In this document: in pieces, positions 1-5,117 of the stretch
Layout of the letters: each line of letters starts with the position of its first letter
Position numbering within the stretch: position 1 is the stretch's first letter
From: Syntrophaceae bacterium
GTDB taxonomy: Bacteria; Desulfobacterota; Syntrophia; Syntrophales; UBA2185
Length of the DNA: 5,118 nt
Direction: 5' to 3'
NCBI GenBank assembly: GCA_003508565.1
Contig: DNUI01000245.1
Location: 1 to 5,118 of the forward strand
Translations under genes and position numbers: made by a program
The notes under the pieces: generated by a model
The model's input: the letters and a program-made list of their open reading frames with translations, nothing else
What the model was told of the DNA's origin: nothing
The model's database searches: none

Positions 1-16
1 AGCCGGGTGTTTTTTG
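1..16 (+). terminator. Possible tail of an intrinsic terminator cut by the window edge
   Basis: The first bases read AGCCGGGTG followed directly by six T residues. This is the usual look of the 3' arm of a GC-rich terminator hairpin and its T tract. The matching 5' arm would lie to the left of the window, so the stem cannot be verified. If correct, an upstream + strand gene ends before this window and the HU gene has its own promoter. Confidence 0.3.
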
Positions 17-145
17 CGGAGCAATATAAACATATGTGAACATGAAATTCAGGAATTGGCTGCTTTCCGCACTCTACGGGGAGAGGTTTTTTGTGAGATG
101 TTGCAGGGTGTGAGTAAAAATAATTGATTCTGATGTAAAATTTGC

Positions 146-173
146 TTGCAATTTCTGTTACTCTTCTTAATAA
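146..173 (+). promoter_or_regulatory. Candidate promoter of the HU gene
   Basis: TTGCAA (146-151) and TAATAA (168-173) are spaced 16 bp apart in an AT-rich stretch, resembling a sigma70 -35/-10 pair. The predicted transcript would have a leader of about 110 nt before the HU start codon. Other AT-rich hexamers nearby could serve as well, so this is only the best pair seen by eye. Confidence 0.3.
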
Positions 174-197
174 TCCGGCAAACAGTAACGTGGTCAG

Positions 198-210
198 AGT
201 ATTCAATACT
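198..210. repeat. Small perfect inverted repeat upstream of the HU gene
   Basis: AGTATT (198-203) and AATACT (205-210) form a 6-bp perfect inverted repeat around a single C. It lies between the candidate promoter and the HU gene. It could be a protein binding site, but so short an AT-rich palindrome can arise by chance. Confidence 0.25.
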
Positions 211-242
211 ATTATTTGCTGTAACCAAAGAAAGCATTATTA

Positions 243-255
243 CCGCCTTTTGCGG
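243..255 (+). other. Short GC hairpin in the HU leader
   Basis: CCGC (243-246) and GCGG (252-255) can pair around the 5-nt loop CTTTT. The hairpin sits 20 nt upstream of the ribosome binding site of the HU gene. It has no T tract, so it is not a terminator. It may stabilise the 5' end of the leader, or mean nothing. Confidence 0.3.
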
Positions 256-289
256 AAAACACTAATACTTAAAAAGGGAGGATGAAGGA

Positions 290-559
290 ATGAACAAACA
301 AGATCTGGTTGCTGAAGTTGCAAAATTTACCTGCACGAAGGCAGAGGCGGGGAAAGCCCTGGACGCTGTCCTTGCGGCTATTAAGAAGTCGCTGAAGAAG
401 GGAGAAAGTGTGACTCTCGTCGGCTTCGGGACATTTTCTGTCACGAAAAGATCTGCCAGAAAGGGGAGGAACCCCCAGACGGGCGCGCCGATAAAGATTG
501 CAGCCAAGAAGGTTCCCAAGTTTACTGCCGGCAAAGCATTGAAGGATGCGGTGAAATAA
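290..559 (+). CDS. hup: HU-family DNA-binding protein
   Basis: This encodes an 89-residue HU-type histone-like protein, the usual length for the family. HU dimers bind and bend DNA without strong sequence preference and help compact the nucleoid and assist replication, repair and transcription. The N-terminal dimerising helices cover roughly residues 1-40. The family signature GFGTF is at 45-49, the DNA-gripping beta arm carries RNPQTG at 60-65 with the intercalating proline at 62, and the C-terminus ends in the typical AGKALKDAV. The sequence is close in form to E. coli HU-beta. The ATG is preceded by GGGAGG (276-281) with an 8-nt spacer. The gene is monocistronic, since a strong terminator follows and the next gene has its own promoter. 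A cysteine at residue 15 is unusual for HU. IHF is less likely, because the length and tail fit HU and the IHF subunits diverge in the arm. Which HU paralogue it is cannot be decided. Confidence 0.95.
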   Translation: MNKQDLVAEVAKFTCTKAEAGKALDAVLAAIKKSLKKGESVTLVGFGTFSVTKRSARKGRNPQTGAPIKIAAKKVPKFTAGKALKDAVK

Positions 560-611
560 TCCGCAGCAACGAAACCAAGGATGTATAGGTAGTGAGTCAT
601 AATAGATCAGG

Positions 612-650
612 CGAGAGAGGGTGGGAGAAGTTCCCACCCTCTCTCGTTTT
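612..650 (+). terminator. Strong intrinsic terminator of the HU gene
   Basis: A perfect 15-bp stem is formed by 612-626 and 632-646, closed by the 5-nt loop GAAGT and followed by TTTT (647-650). It begins 52 nt after the HU stop codon. The opposite strand has no T tract beyond the stem, so it should work mainly on + strand transcripts. It isolates the HU gene from the isc operon. Confidence 0.92.
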
Positions 651-896
651 AAAGAGTCATTAGAATATTTGTCCATCATAAAAAGACCCTGTGATGATGT
701 CGTAAGTTGCTAAAATATTTCCTCTGTTTCTCATTGATACCGGTACATGTGGTTCCTCTATCTCTATCCTGATAAAATATGCTTTTTCTTGACACTTTAG
801 CTTGTTGAAAATCTTTCTTCGGAAATTAACAGCATATGGAAATGCATGAGAATGATTATGCTTCCTGGTCCCGCCTTTAAATGTCTTAATTTTTCC
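651..896. other. AT-rich spacer between HU terminator and isc promoter
   Basis: No + strand gene, RNA gene or clear repeat is seen here. The stretch is visibly richer in A and T than the flanking genes. A TTGACA at 789-794 has no fitting -10 partner 16-18 bp downstream and is not called a promoter. TACCGGTA (738-745) is a perfect 8-bp palindrome with no obvious role. The only unexplained signal is a long open frame on the minus strand, listed separately. Confidence 0.6.
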
Positions 897-932
897 TTGA
901 CAACATAAATCGGATACGTTAATTACTATCAA
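660..932 (-). CDS. Doubtful 90-residue hypothetical ORF, divergent from iscR
   Basis: The minus strand is open for 90 codons from a TTG at 932-930 to a TAA at 662-660, and stays open upstream to a TAG at 971-969. I do not recognise the product. It is mixed and basic, with a His-rich patch HNHSH at 25-29, CC at 10-11, and an acidic IEIEEPHVPV stretch around 56-65. No signal peptide or membrane segment is evident. Against a real gene: there is no ribosome binding site before the TTG, the only internal Met is residue 67, and the first codons overlap the isc promoter and operator. In favour: an open frame this long is unexpected in AT-rich DNA, and it ends just beside the HU terminator as a convergent gene would. 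It may be a decayed gene whose start has been lost. Confidence 0.2.
   Translation of the reverse strand: MIVINVSDLCCQGKIKTFKGGTRKHNHSHAFPYAVNFRRKIFNKLKCQEKAYFIRIEIEEPHVPVSMRNRGNILATYDIITGSFYDGQIF
897..925 (+). promoter_or_regulatory. Sigma70-like promoter of the isc operon
   Basis: A perfect -35 box TTGACA (897-902) is followed after exactly 17 bp by TAATTA (920-925), a fair -10 box. Transcription would start near 932, giving a leader of about 40 nt before the iscR ATG. The -10 box and predicted start are covered by the inverted repeats at 921-954, as expected for an autorepressed iscR promoter. Confidence 0.75.
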
Positions 933-954
933 AGCGATAGTAATGATAGTAATT
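921..954. promoter_or_regulatory. Probable IscR/Rrf2 operator with three half-sites
   Basis: ATTACTATC (922-930) and GATAGTAAT (936-944) form a perfect 9-bp inverted repeat around AAAGC. The right half-site is then repeated in tandem as GATAGTAATT (945-954), which pairs perfectly over 10 bp with AATTACTATC (921-930). The first palindrome has the arm-5-arm geometry of the 25-bp type 1 IscR site of E. coli, though the bases differ. It overlaps the -10 box and predicted transcription start, so binding should block transcription. The natural candidate to bind it is the Rrf2 regulator encoded immediately downstream. The binding itself is inference. Confidence 0.75.
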
Positions 955-960
955 ATACTT

Positions 961-966
961 GAGGAG
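961..966 (+). promoter_or_regulatory. Ribosome binding site fixing the iscR start
   Basis: GAGGAG lies 4 nt before the ATG at 971. An in-frame TTG at 959 overlaps this site and would add four residues (MRSP) not expected at the start of an Rrf2 protein, so the ATG is chosen. The gap is short but workable. Confidence 0.75.
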
Positions 967-970
967 TCCT

Positions 971-1411
971 ATGAAACTTTCCACGAGAGCCCGATATGGA
1001 GTCAGGTTGATGGTTGCTCTGGCCCTTAATTATGGAAAAGGCCCTGTATTTTTAAAAGATATTGCCAAAGGTGAGAACATTTCTGAGAAGTACTTGAGTT
1101 TGATCATCATACCTCTTAGAGGCATCGGTCTTGTGAATTCGAGCCGGGGCGCCTATGGAGGATACAGCCTTGCAAAAGATCCATCACAAATCACCATGAA
1201 AGAGATTGTTGATGTTTTAGAAGGGGATTGCTCACTTGTAGACTGTGTCAAGGATCCTTCCATGTGTCCAAGGGTTCCCATCTGCGCGAGCCATGACATC
1301 TGGGCGATTATCGGCGGCAAAATTTCTGAGACCTTAAGTTCGATCACCCTGGATATGCTGGTCAAAATGAATCAGGAAAAAGCGGGAAAGGCGATGATGC
1401 ATAATATCTGA
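971..1411 (+). CDS. iscR: Rrf2-family Fe-S regulator, IscR-like
   Basis: This 146-residue protein is an Rrf2-family winged-helix repressor, most likely the Fe-S sensing regulator of the operon it heads. The N-terminus MKLSTRARYGVRLM is typical. The helix-turn-helix covers about residues 26-50, with recognition helix YLSLIIIPLR (41-50) and a wing RGAYGGY at 59-65. The cluster-binding loop has C92, C99 and C105, followed by H108 and W111. This matches the three Cys and one His that hold the [2Fe-2S] cluster in E. coli IscR, except that the first gap is six residues rather than five. An additional C87 precedes them. Cluster loading is expected to change DNA binding so that the operon is repressed when Fe-S supply is adequate. 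The adjacent palindromic operator and the downstream iscS and iscU support autoregulation. A CymR-like cysteine regulator is less likely because of the Cys loop and gene context. Confidence 0.9.
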   Translation: MKLSTRARYGVRLMVALALNYGKGPVFLKDIAKGENISEKYLSLIIIPLRGIGLVNSSRGAYGGYSLAKDPSQITMKEIVDVLEGDCSLVDCVKDPSMCPRVPICASHDIWAIIGGKISETLSSITLDMLVKMNQEKAGKAMMHNI

Positions 1412-1429
1412 AATAATGGGGACGTTACA

Positions 1430-2599
1430 ATGAAGAAAATATACTTGGATAATGCGGCGACAACTCCCACAGATCGTCGGGTGTTAGAGGCCATGGTGCC
1501 TTTTTTCATAGAGGTGTACGGGAATCCCTCAAGTCTCCATGCCTTTGGTCAGGAAGCGAACCATGCCATAGAAGATGCACGGTATACTTTAGCTTCGTGT
1601 ATCGGGGCAAAGCCGGAAGAAATTATTTTTACGAGCGGGGGGACGGAGAGCAACAATTGTGCGATTAAGGGCGTAGCCTATGCGAGGCATGAGAAAGGGA
1701 ACCACATTATAACATCGAAGATAGAACATCACGCGATCCTGGAACCATGCCATTTTCTGGAGAAACAGGGGTTTGAGGTAAGTTATATTCCCGTTGATAA
1801 GTACGGGCTTGTTGATCCCGCCGACGTGGAGAAGGCAATTACGGAGAGGACTATTCTGATTTCCATCATGCATGCAAATAATGAAATCGGAACAATCCAG
1901 CCCATTGGCGAGATCGGAAAAATTGCCAGGGGTAGAGGCATATATTTTCATACCGACGCAGTGCAGACGCTCGGTCACATCCCGATAGATGTGAATGAGC
2001 TTAATGTAGACATCCTAAGCGCTTCCGGGCATAAACTCAACGGTCCAAAGGGTGTGGGAATCCTTTATGTAAAAAAAGGGATACGGATGCTCCCCTTCAT
2101 GCACGGCGGCGATCAGGAACAGCAGCGCCGGGCATCCACGCACAATGTGCCGGGAATCGTCGGTTTTGGAAAGGCCGTGGAACTGGCAAAGGAAGAGATG
2201 GGGAAGGAAATTGAGAAACTGACTTCTCTGCGTGATACGTTATTTGAGGGTATTCTCAGCACAATTGAATTTACGCACTTAAACGGTCACCGTACAAAGA
2301 GGCTCCCGAATAACGTTAATATTTCTATCGCCTACGTGGAGGGTGAATCTATGATTTTAAATCTCGATATGGAGGGGATCGCCTGTTCAACAGGCTCGGC
2401 ATGTACCTCATCGTCACTGGAGCCGTCTCATGTCTTGATGGCCATTGGACTTCCTCATGAGCTTGCCCACGGGTCATTAAGATTTTCTCTGGGAAGGCAG
2501 ACTTCAGAGGACGACATTGACTATGTCCTCACGGTACTGCCCGGTACTGTCACTAAATTGCGTTCCATGTCTCCTCTCTATAAAAAGGAGGTAAAGTAG
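1430..2599 (+). CDS. iscS: Cysteine desulfurase, group I (IscS/NifS)
   Basis: A PLP-dependent cysteine desulfurase of 389 residues that converts L-cysteine to alanine and holds the sulfur as a persulfide for IscU and MnmA. The start MKKIYLDNAATTP is classic. GGTESNN at 70-76 helps bind the PLP phosphate, H100 lies in the EHHA motif, and N151, D176 and Q179 lie near the cofactor. The PLP lysine is K202 in SGHKLNGPKG. The catalytic cysteine is C325 in GSACTSSSLEPSHVL, on the longer flexible loop of group I enzymes, unlike the SufS type. R356 in LGRQT should bind the substrate carboxylate. A modest SD (GGGGA, 1418-1422) precedes the ATG by 7 nt, 18 nt after iscR. The end, SPLYKKEVK, is shorter than in E. 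coli IscS (404 residues) and lacks its tail. The name nifS would also be acceptable, but no nitrogenase genes are seen. Confidence 0.96.
   Translation: MKKIYLDNAATTPTDRRVLEAMVPFFIEVYGNPSSLHAFGQEANHAIEDARYTLASCIGAKPEEIIFTSGGTESNNCAIKGVAYARHEKGNHIITSKIEHHAILEPCHFLEKQGFEVSYIPVDKYGLVDPADVEKAITERTILISIMHANNEIGTIQPIGEIGKIARGRGIYFHTDAVQTLGHIPIDVNELNVDILSASGHKLNGPKGVGILYVKKGIRMLPFMHGGDQEQQRRASTHNVPGIVGFGKAVELAKEEMGKEIEKLTSLRDTLFEGILSTIEFTHLNGHRTKRLPNNVNISIAYVEGESMILNLDMEGIACSTGSACTSSSLEPSHVLMAIGLPHELAHGSLRFSLGRQTSEDDIDYVLTVLPGTVTKLRSMSPLYKKEVK
2586..2591 (+). promoter_or_regulatory. Ribosome binding site of iscU inside the end of iscS
   Basis: AGGAGG is a full-strength site 8 nt before the iscU ATG at 2600. 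It lies within the last codons of iscS, whose TAG ends at 2599, so the two genes directly abut. This should give efficient, coupled translation of desulfurase and scaffold. Confidence 0.85.
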
Positions 2600-2995
2600 A
2601 TGGAGTATAGTGAAAAAGTTATGGAACATTTCCGAAATCCGAGAAATGTCGGGGAACTCGAGAATCCTGATGGTGTTGGGAAGGTGGGAAATCCCGTATG
2701 CGGTGATATCATGGAACTCTATATCAAGGTTGACGGCGGCATTATCACTGATGCCAAGTTCAAGACCTTCGGCTGCGGGGCCGCGATTGCTACAAGCTCC
2801 ATGGTTACGGAACTCGTAAAAAACAAGACTATTGAAGATGCGTTGAAGATATCCAACCGGGCTGTTGCGGAAGCCCTGGGGGGACTACCGCCTATAAAGA
2901 TGCACTGCTCCGTTCTGGCAGAAGAAGCATTAAAAAAGGCCCTTGATGATTATCGCACGCGGTCGGCACAGTCTGCATCCGGCAAGGCGGCGTAG
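2600..2995 (+). CDS. iscU: Fe-S cluster assembly scaffold, IscU/NifU N-terminal type
   Basis: This 131-residue protein is the scaffold on which [2Fe-2S] and [4Fe-4S] clusters are built from IscS sulfur and iron before transfer to apoproteins. All expected ligands are present: C34 in GNPVCGDIM with the conserved D36, C59 in TFGCGAAIATSS, and H102-C103 in PPIKMHCSVLAEEA. LPPIK at 96-100 matches the LPPVK motif that the HscA chaperone recognises in E. coli IscU, although no hscA or hscB is in the window. It is a single domain, without the ferredoxin-like and C-terminal Nfu domains of full NifU. The insert typical of SufU is absent. The tail after about residue 120 is short, Ser/Ala-rich and probably disordered. 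The start abuts the iscS stop and has a strong SD. Expression should follow iscR control. Confidence 0.95.
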   Translation: MEYSEKVMEHFRNPRNVGELENPDGVGKVGNPVCGDIMELYIKVDGGIITDAKFKTFGCGAAIATSSMVTELVKNKTIEDALKISNRAVAEALGGLPPIKMHCSVLAEEALKKALDDYRTRSAQSASGKAA

Positions 2996-2998
2996 GGA

Positions 2999-3033
2999 AT
3001 CTCCCTTTTAAAAAGGTGATGAAATCTTTTTTT
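2999..3033 (+). terminator. Weak hairpin and T tract between iscU and mnmA
   Basis: ATC (2999-3001) pairs with GAT (3018-3020) and CCTTT (3004-3008) with AAAGG (3012-3016), with a small internal mismatch. Seven T residues follow at 3027-3033, but six bases separate them from the stem. This might partly terminate or pause transcription, lowering mnmA and nadA relative to iscSU. It could equally be a processing point or chance, and it is much weaker than the HU terminator. Confidence 0.25.
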
Positions 3034-3049
3034 GTATTGAAGGTAACAT

Positions 3050-4114
3050 ATGGGTAAAAAAGTTCTGGTGGCCATGAGCGGCGGTGTCGATTCATCCGTC
3101 GCTGCCATGCTGCTCACAAATGAAGGGCATGATGTTTCCGGCGTTACCATGTGCTTTGGCATTGCAGGAGAAAGTGATCGTGTACGATGCTGCGGTTCTA
3201 CTGCGGTCGATGATGCGAAAAGGGTCTGTAACCGGCTCAAAATTCCTCACTATGCTTTTGATTATGCGGGTGAACTGGAAGAAAGGGTTATTGCCAAGTT
3301 CGTCAGTGAGTATAAAAAAGGAAGGACGCCGAACCCCTGCGTCGATTGCAACCGCTATTTGAAATTCGGGAGTCTTCTGGACAAAGCGAAGGTGCTCGGT
3401 TTTGATTTCCTGGCAACGGGACATTATGCCGCTATCGGACGAAATGAAGTGGGGTACTGCCTAAGAAGGCCGAAGGACAAAAAGAAAGATCAGACATATT
3501 TTCTCTATGCCATTCCCTACGAGGGTTTGGGAAATATACTGTTCCCCCTCGCCTCACTGACCAAGGACGAAGTAAGGGAAATAGCGAAAAAGGGGTCCTT
3601 GCCTGTTGCGGAAAAACAGGAGAGCCAGGATATCTGTTTTGTGACACAGAAAAACTCCCAGGAGTTTCTCTCAGAAAGGGTAGGAGAATTACATCCGGGT
3701 CCCATTGTGGATAGGGAGGGGAACATTCTTGGCACCCATCGGGGAATTATATTTCATACTATCGGTCAGCGGGGAGGTCTGGGTATCAGCCATACAACAC
3801 CATTGTATGTCGTTTCCATTGATCCCGAAACAAACCGTATTGTCGTCGGTGAAAAGAAGGACTTAAAGGCAAAGGGACTTTTTGCAGGTGATGTGAATAT
3901 GCTTGCTGAATCCTGGCCCCGGCAGGTGTATGCAAAGATCAGATACCGAAAAAAAGAGGCGCCCTGCGAGGTGACGACCGAAAACGACAGGCTCAAAGTA
4001 TTATTTATCGAGGAACAGGAAGCGATCACCCCAGGGCAGTCTGTGGTTTTCTATGCGAATGACCACGTTCTGGGGGGAGGAGTCATCGAAGAGGTTTTAC
4101 ATGGAACTTGCTGA
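3050..4114 (+). CDS. mnmA: tRNA-specific 2-thiouridylase MnmA
   Basis: A 354-residue ATP-dependent enzyme that adenylates C2 of the wobble uridine U34 in tRNAs for Lys, Glu and Gln and replaces the oxygen with sulfur, making s2U. The N-terminal PP-loop SGGVDSS is at 10-16. RCCGS..DDA at 46-56 and ATGHYA at 122-127 are family motifs. The catalytic cysteines are C100 in TPNPCVDCN and C196 in SQDICFV, matching E. coli C102 and C199. IGQRGGLGI at 238-246 and a C-terminal beta-barrel domain complete the protein, which is a little shorter than E. coli MnmA (368). C97 sits where E. coli has the catalytic Asp99, creating a CxxC pair also seen in other bacteria. The weak SD GAAGGT (3039-3044) is 5 nt before the ATG. 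Being next to iscS fits, since IscS supplies the sulfur, directly or through relays. Its end overlaps nadA by 14 nt. Confidence 0.96.
   Translation: MGKKVLVAMSGGVDSSVAAMLLTNEGHDVSGVTMCFGIAGESDRVRCCGSTAVDDAKRVCNRLKIPHYAFDYAGELEERVIAKFVSEYKKGRTPNPCVDCNRYLKFGSLLDKAKVLGFDFLATGHYAAIGRNEVGYCLRRPKDKKKDQTYFLYAIPYEGLGNILFPLASLTKDEVREIAKKGSLPVAEKQESQDICFVTQKNSQEFLSERVGELHPGPIVDREGNILGTHRGIIFHTIGQRGGLGISHTTPLYVVSIDPETNRIVVGEKKDLKAKGLFAGDVNMLAESWPRQVYAKIRYRKKEAPCEVTTENDRLKVLFIEEQEAITPGQSVVFYANDHVLGGGVIEEVLHGTC
4089..4094 (+). promoter_or_regulatory. Ribosome binding site fixing the nadA start inside mnmA
   Basis: AAGAGG lies 6 nt before the ATG at 4101, inside the last codons of mnmA. The frame is also open from an ATG at 4053, but those 16 extra codons lie wholly within mnmA and give no family-like sequence, whereas MELADNIKRLRKERNAVILAHNYQ's helix begins normally at 4101. 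Reinitiation after the mnmA TGA at 4112-4114 is likely. Confidence 0.8.
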
Positions 4115-5003
4115 TAATATAAAACGCTTACGAAAAGAAAGAAATGCCGTCATCCTGGCGCACAACTACCAGATTCCCGAGGTACAGGATATTGCGGATT
4201 ACGTGGGAGATTCCCTGGGGCTAAGCATCCAGGCGTCAAAGACCACTGCGGATGTCATTGTATTCTGCGGCGTCTATTTCATGGCAGAAACGGCAAAGAT
4301 ACTTTCGCCGGAAAAAATCGTCCTCATCCCGGACAGGAAGGCGGGCTGTCCTATGGCGGACATGATTACCGCCCAAGAGCTACGGAAACTGAAGGCGGAG
4401 CACCCAAAGGCGAAGGTGCTGTGCTATGTAAATACAACGGCTGAAGTGAAAGCTGAGTGTGACGTCTGCTGCACTTCAGGGAATGCCGAGCGGATCGTCC
4501 GTGATGCTTTTCAGAAGGATGACGAGATCATTTTTGCTCCCGATCAGTACCTTGCCCATTATATATCAACCCAGGTCGGTCGTGACTTTATTACATGGAA
4601 AGGATATTGTCCCACACATGTGAAGATACTGCCTGAAGATATTGCGATGAAGAGGGCGCTCTTTAAAGATGCGGAAGTCATCGTGCATCCGGAATGTCCG
4701 GCCAGCGTTATCTCTCTGGCCGACAAGGTTTTCTCCACGGAAGGGATGTGCCGTTATATCAAAGTATCGAAAGCGATGGAATTTATCATAGGGACAGAAA
4801 TCGGCATTCTCCACCGGCTGAAGAAGGAGAATCCCGGGAAATTATTTTACCCTGTGTCGGAACGGGCAACCTGTCCGAACATGAAACTGACGACCCTGGA
4901 AAAGGTTTTGTGGGCTCTTGAGGAAATGCAGTATGAGGTGACCGTACCAGCGGATATCATTGCCAAGGCCAAAAGAAGTCTCCAGATCATGCTTGATCAT
5001 TAG
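4101..5003 (+). CDS. nadA: Quinolinate synthase A
   Basis: A 300-residue quinolinate synthase, which condenses iminoaspartate (made by NadB or aspartate dehydrogenase) with dihydroxyacetone phosphate to form quinolinate in de novo NAD synthesis. The enzyme has a pseudo-threefold fold with one oxygen-sensitive [4Fe-4S] cluster held by one Cys per domain: C83 (AGCPMADM), C170 (GYCPTH) and C258 (ATCPNMK). Active-site residues are recognisable: H21 and Y23 in HNYQ, S38 in GDSLGLS, Y109 and N111 in YVNTTAEVKAECD, S126, and H196 and E198 in VHPEC. The length matches the short form found in thermophiles and anaerobes, about 300 residues, rather than the E. coli form of 347. Partners nadB and nadC are not in the window. 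The 14-nt overlap with mnmA argues for coupled translation. Placement behind iscS and iscU probably secures cluster supply, in line with the known link of nadA to a nifS-like gene in Bacillus subtilis. Confidence 0.96.
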   Translation: MELADNIKRLRKERNAVILAHNYQIPEVQDIADYVGDSLGLSIQASKTTADVIVFCGVYFMAETAKILSPEKIVLIPDRKAGCPMADMITAQELRKLKAEHPKAKVLCYVNTTAEVKAECDVCCTSGNAERIVRDAFQKDDEIIFAPDQYLAHYISTQVGRDFITWKGYCPTHVKILPEDIAMKRALFKDAEVIVHPECPASVISLADKVFSTEGMCRYIKVSKAMEFIIGTEIGILHRLKKENPGKLFYPVSERATCPNMKLTTLEKVLWALEEMQYEVTVPADIIAKAKRSLQIMLDH

Positions 5004-5117
5004 TGGACCGCGTCCTTGGTTCCTTGTCAATTCGACCGAAGGCAGAAATCCTTGTCCCGACTTTAAGTAGGGATCGATTTTAACATAATCAAAGATTTCC
5101 CAGTCACTGCATCCCTT
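4842..5117 (-). CDS. Doubtful partial minus-strand frame open to the right edge
   Basis: Reading the minus strand from 5117, 91 codons stay open to a stop at 4844-4842. The part outside nadA starts KGCSDWEIFDYVKIDPYL and continues KSGQGFLPSVE, which has a protein-like mix of acidic, basic and hydrophobic residues. The remaining part lies antisense to the last 160 nt of nadA and looks like an ordinary shadow. I do not recognise a family. It could be the C-terminus of a convergent gene with a long overlap, a remnant whose true stop was lost, or chance. No start can be assigned because the frame runs off the window. Confidence 0.2.
   Translation of the reverse strand, partial: KGCSDWEIFDYVKIDPYLKSGQGFLPSVELTRNQGRGPLMIKHDLETSFGLGNDIRWYGHLILHFLKSPQNLFQGRQFHVRTGCPFRHRVK

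Noticed and set aside
66..92. CTCT/AGAG hairpin followed by GTTTTTT as a second terminator
   Set aside because: The stem is only 4 bp with a 6-nt loop and is too weak to call.
2..127. A + strand frame open from the left edge for 41 codons to a TGA at 125-127, as a possible gene end
   Set aside because: The residues look unlike a conserved C-terminus, no terminator follows, and the first 16 bases look more like the tail of a terminator. A second frame ends at 39 with equally little support.
262..679. Two minus-strand open frames antisense to the HU gene
   Set aside because: They overlap a clear HU gene fully and have no family features; they are reading shadows.
954..959. TATACT as the -10 box of iscR
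   Set aside because: No -35 box lies at 16-18 bp, and the transcript would start at or inside the ribosome binding site. TTGACA-17-TAATTA is much better.
959..970. TTG at 959 as the iscR start
   Set aside because: It overlaps the ribosome binding site GAGGAG; the ATG at 971 gives the normal Rrf2 N-terminus.
4053..4100. ATG at 4053 as the nadA start
   Set aside because: The 16 extra codons are inside mnmA, lack family similarity, and a proper ribosome binding site precedes the ATG at 4101.
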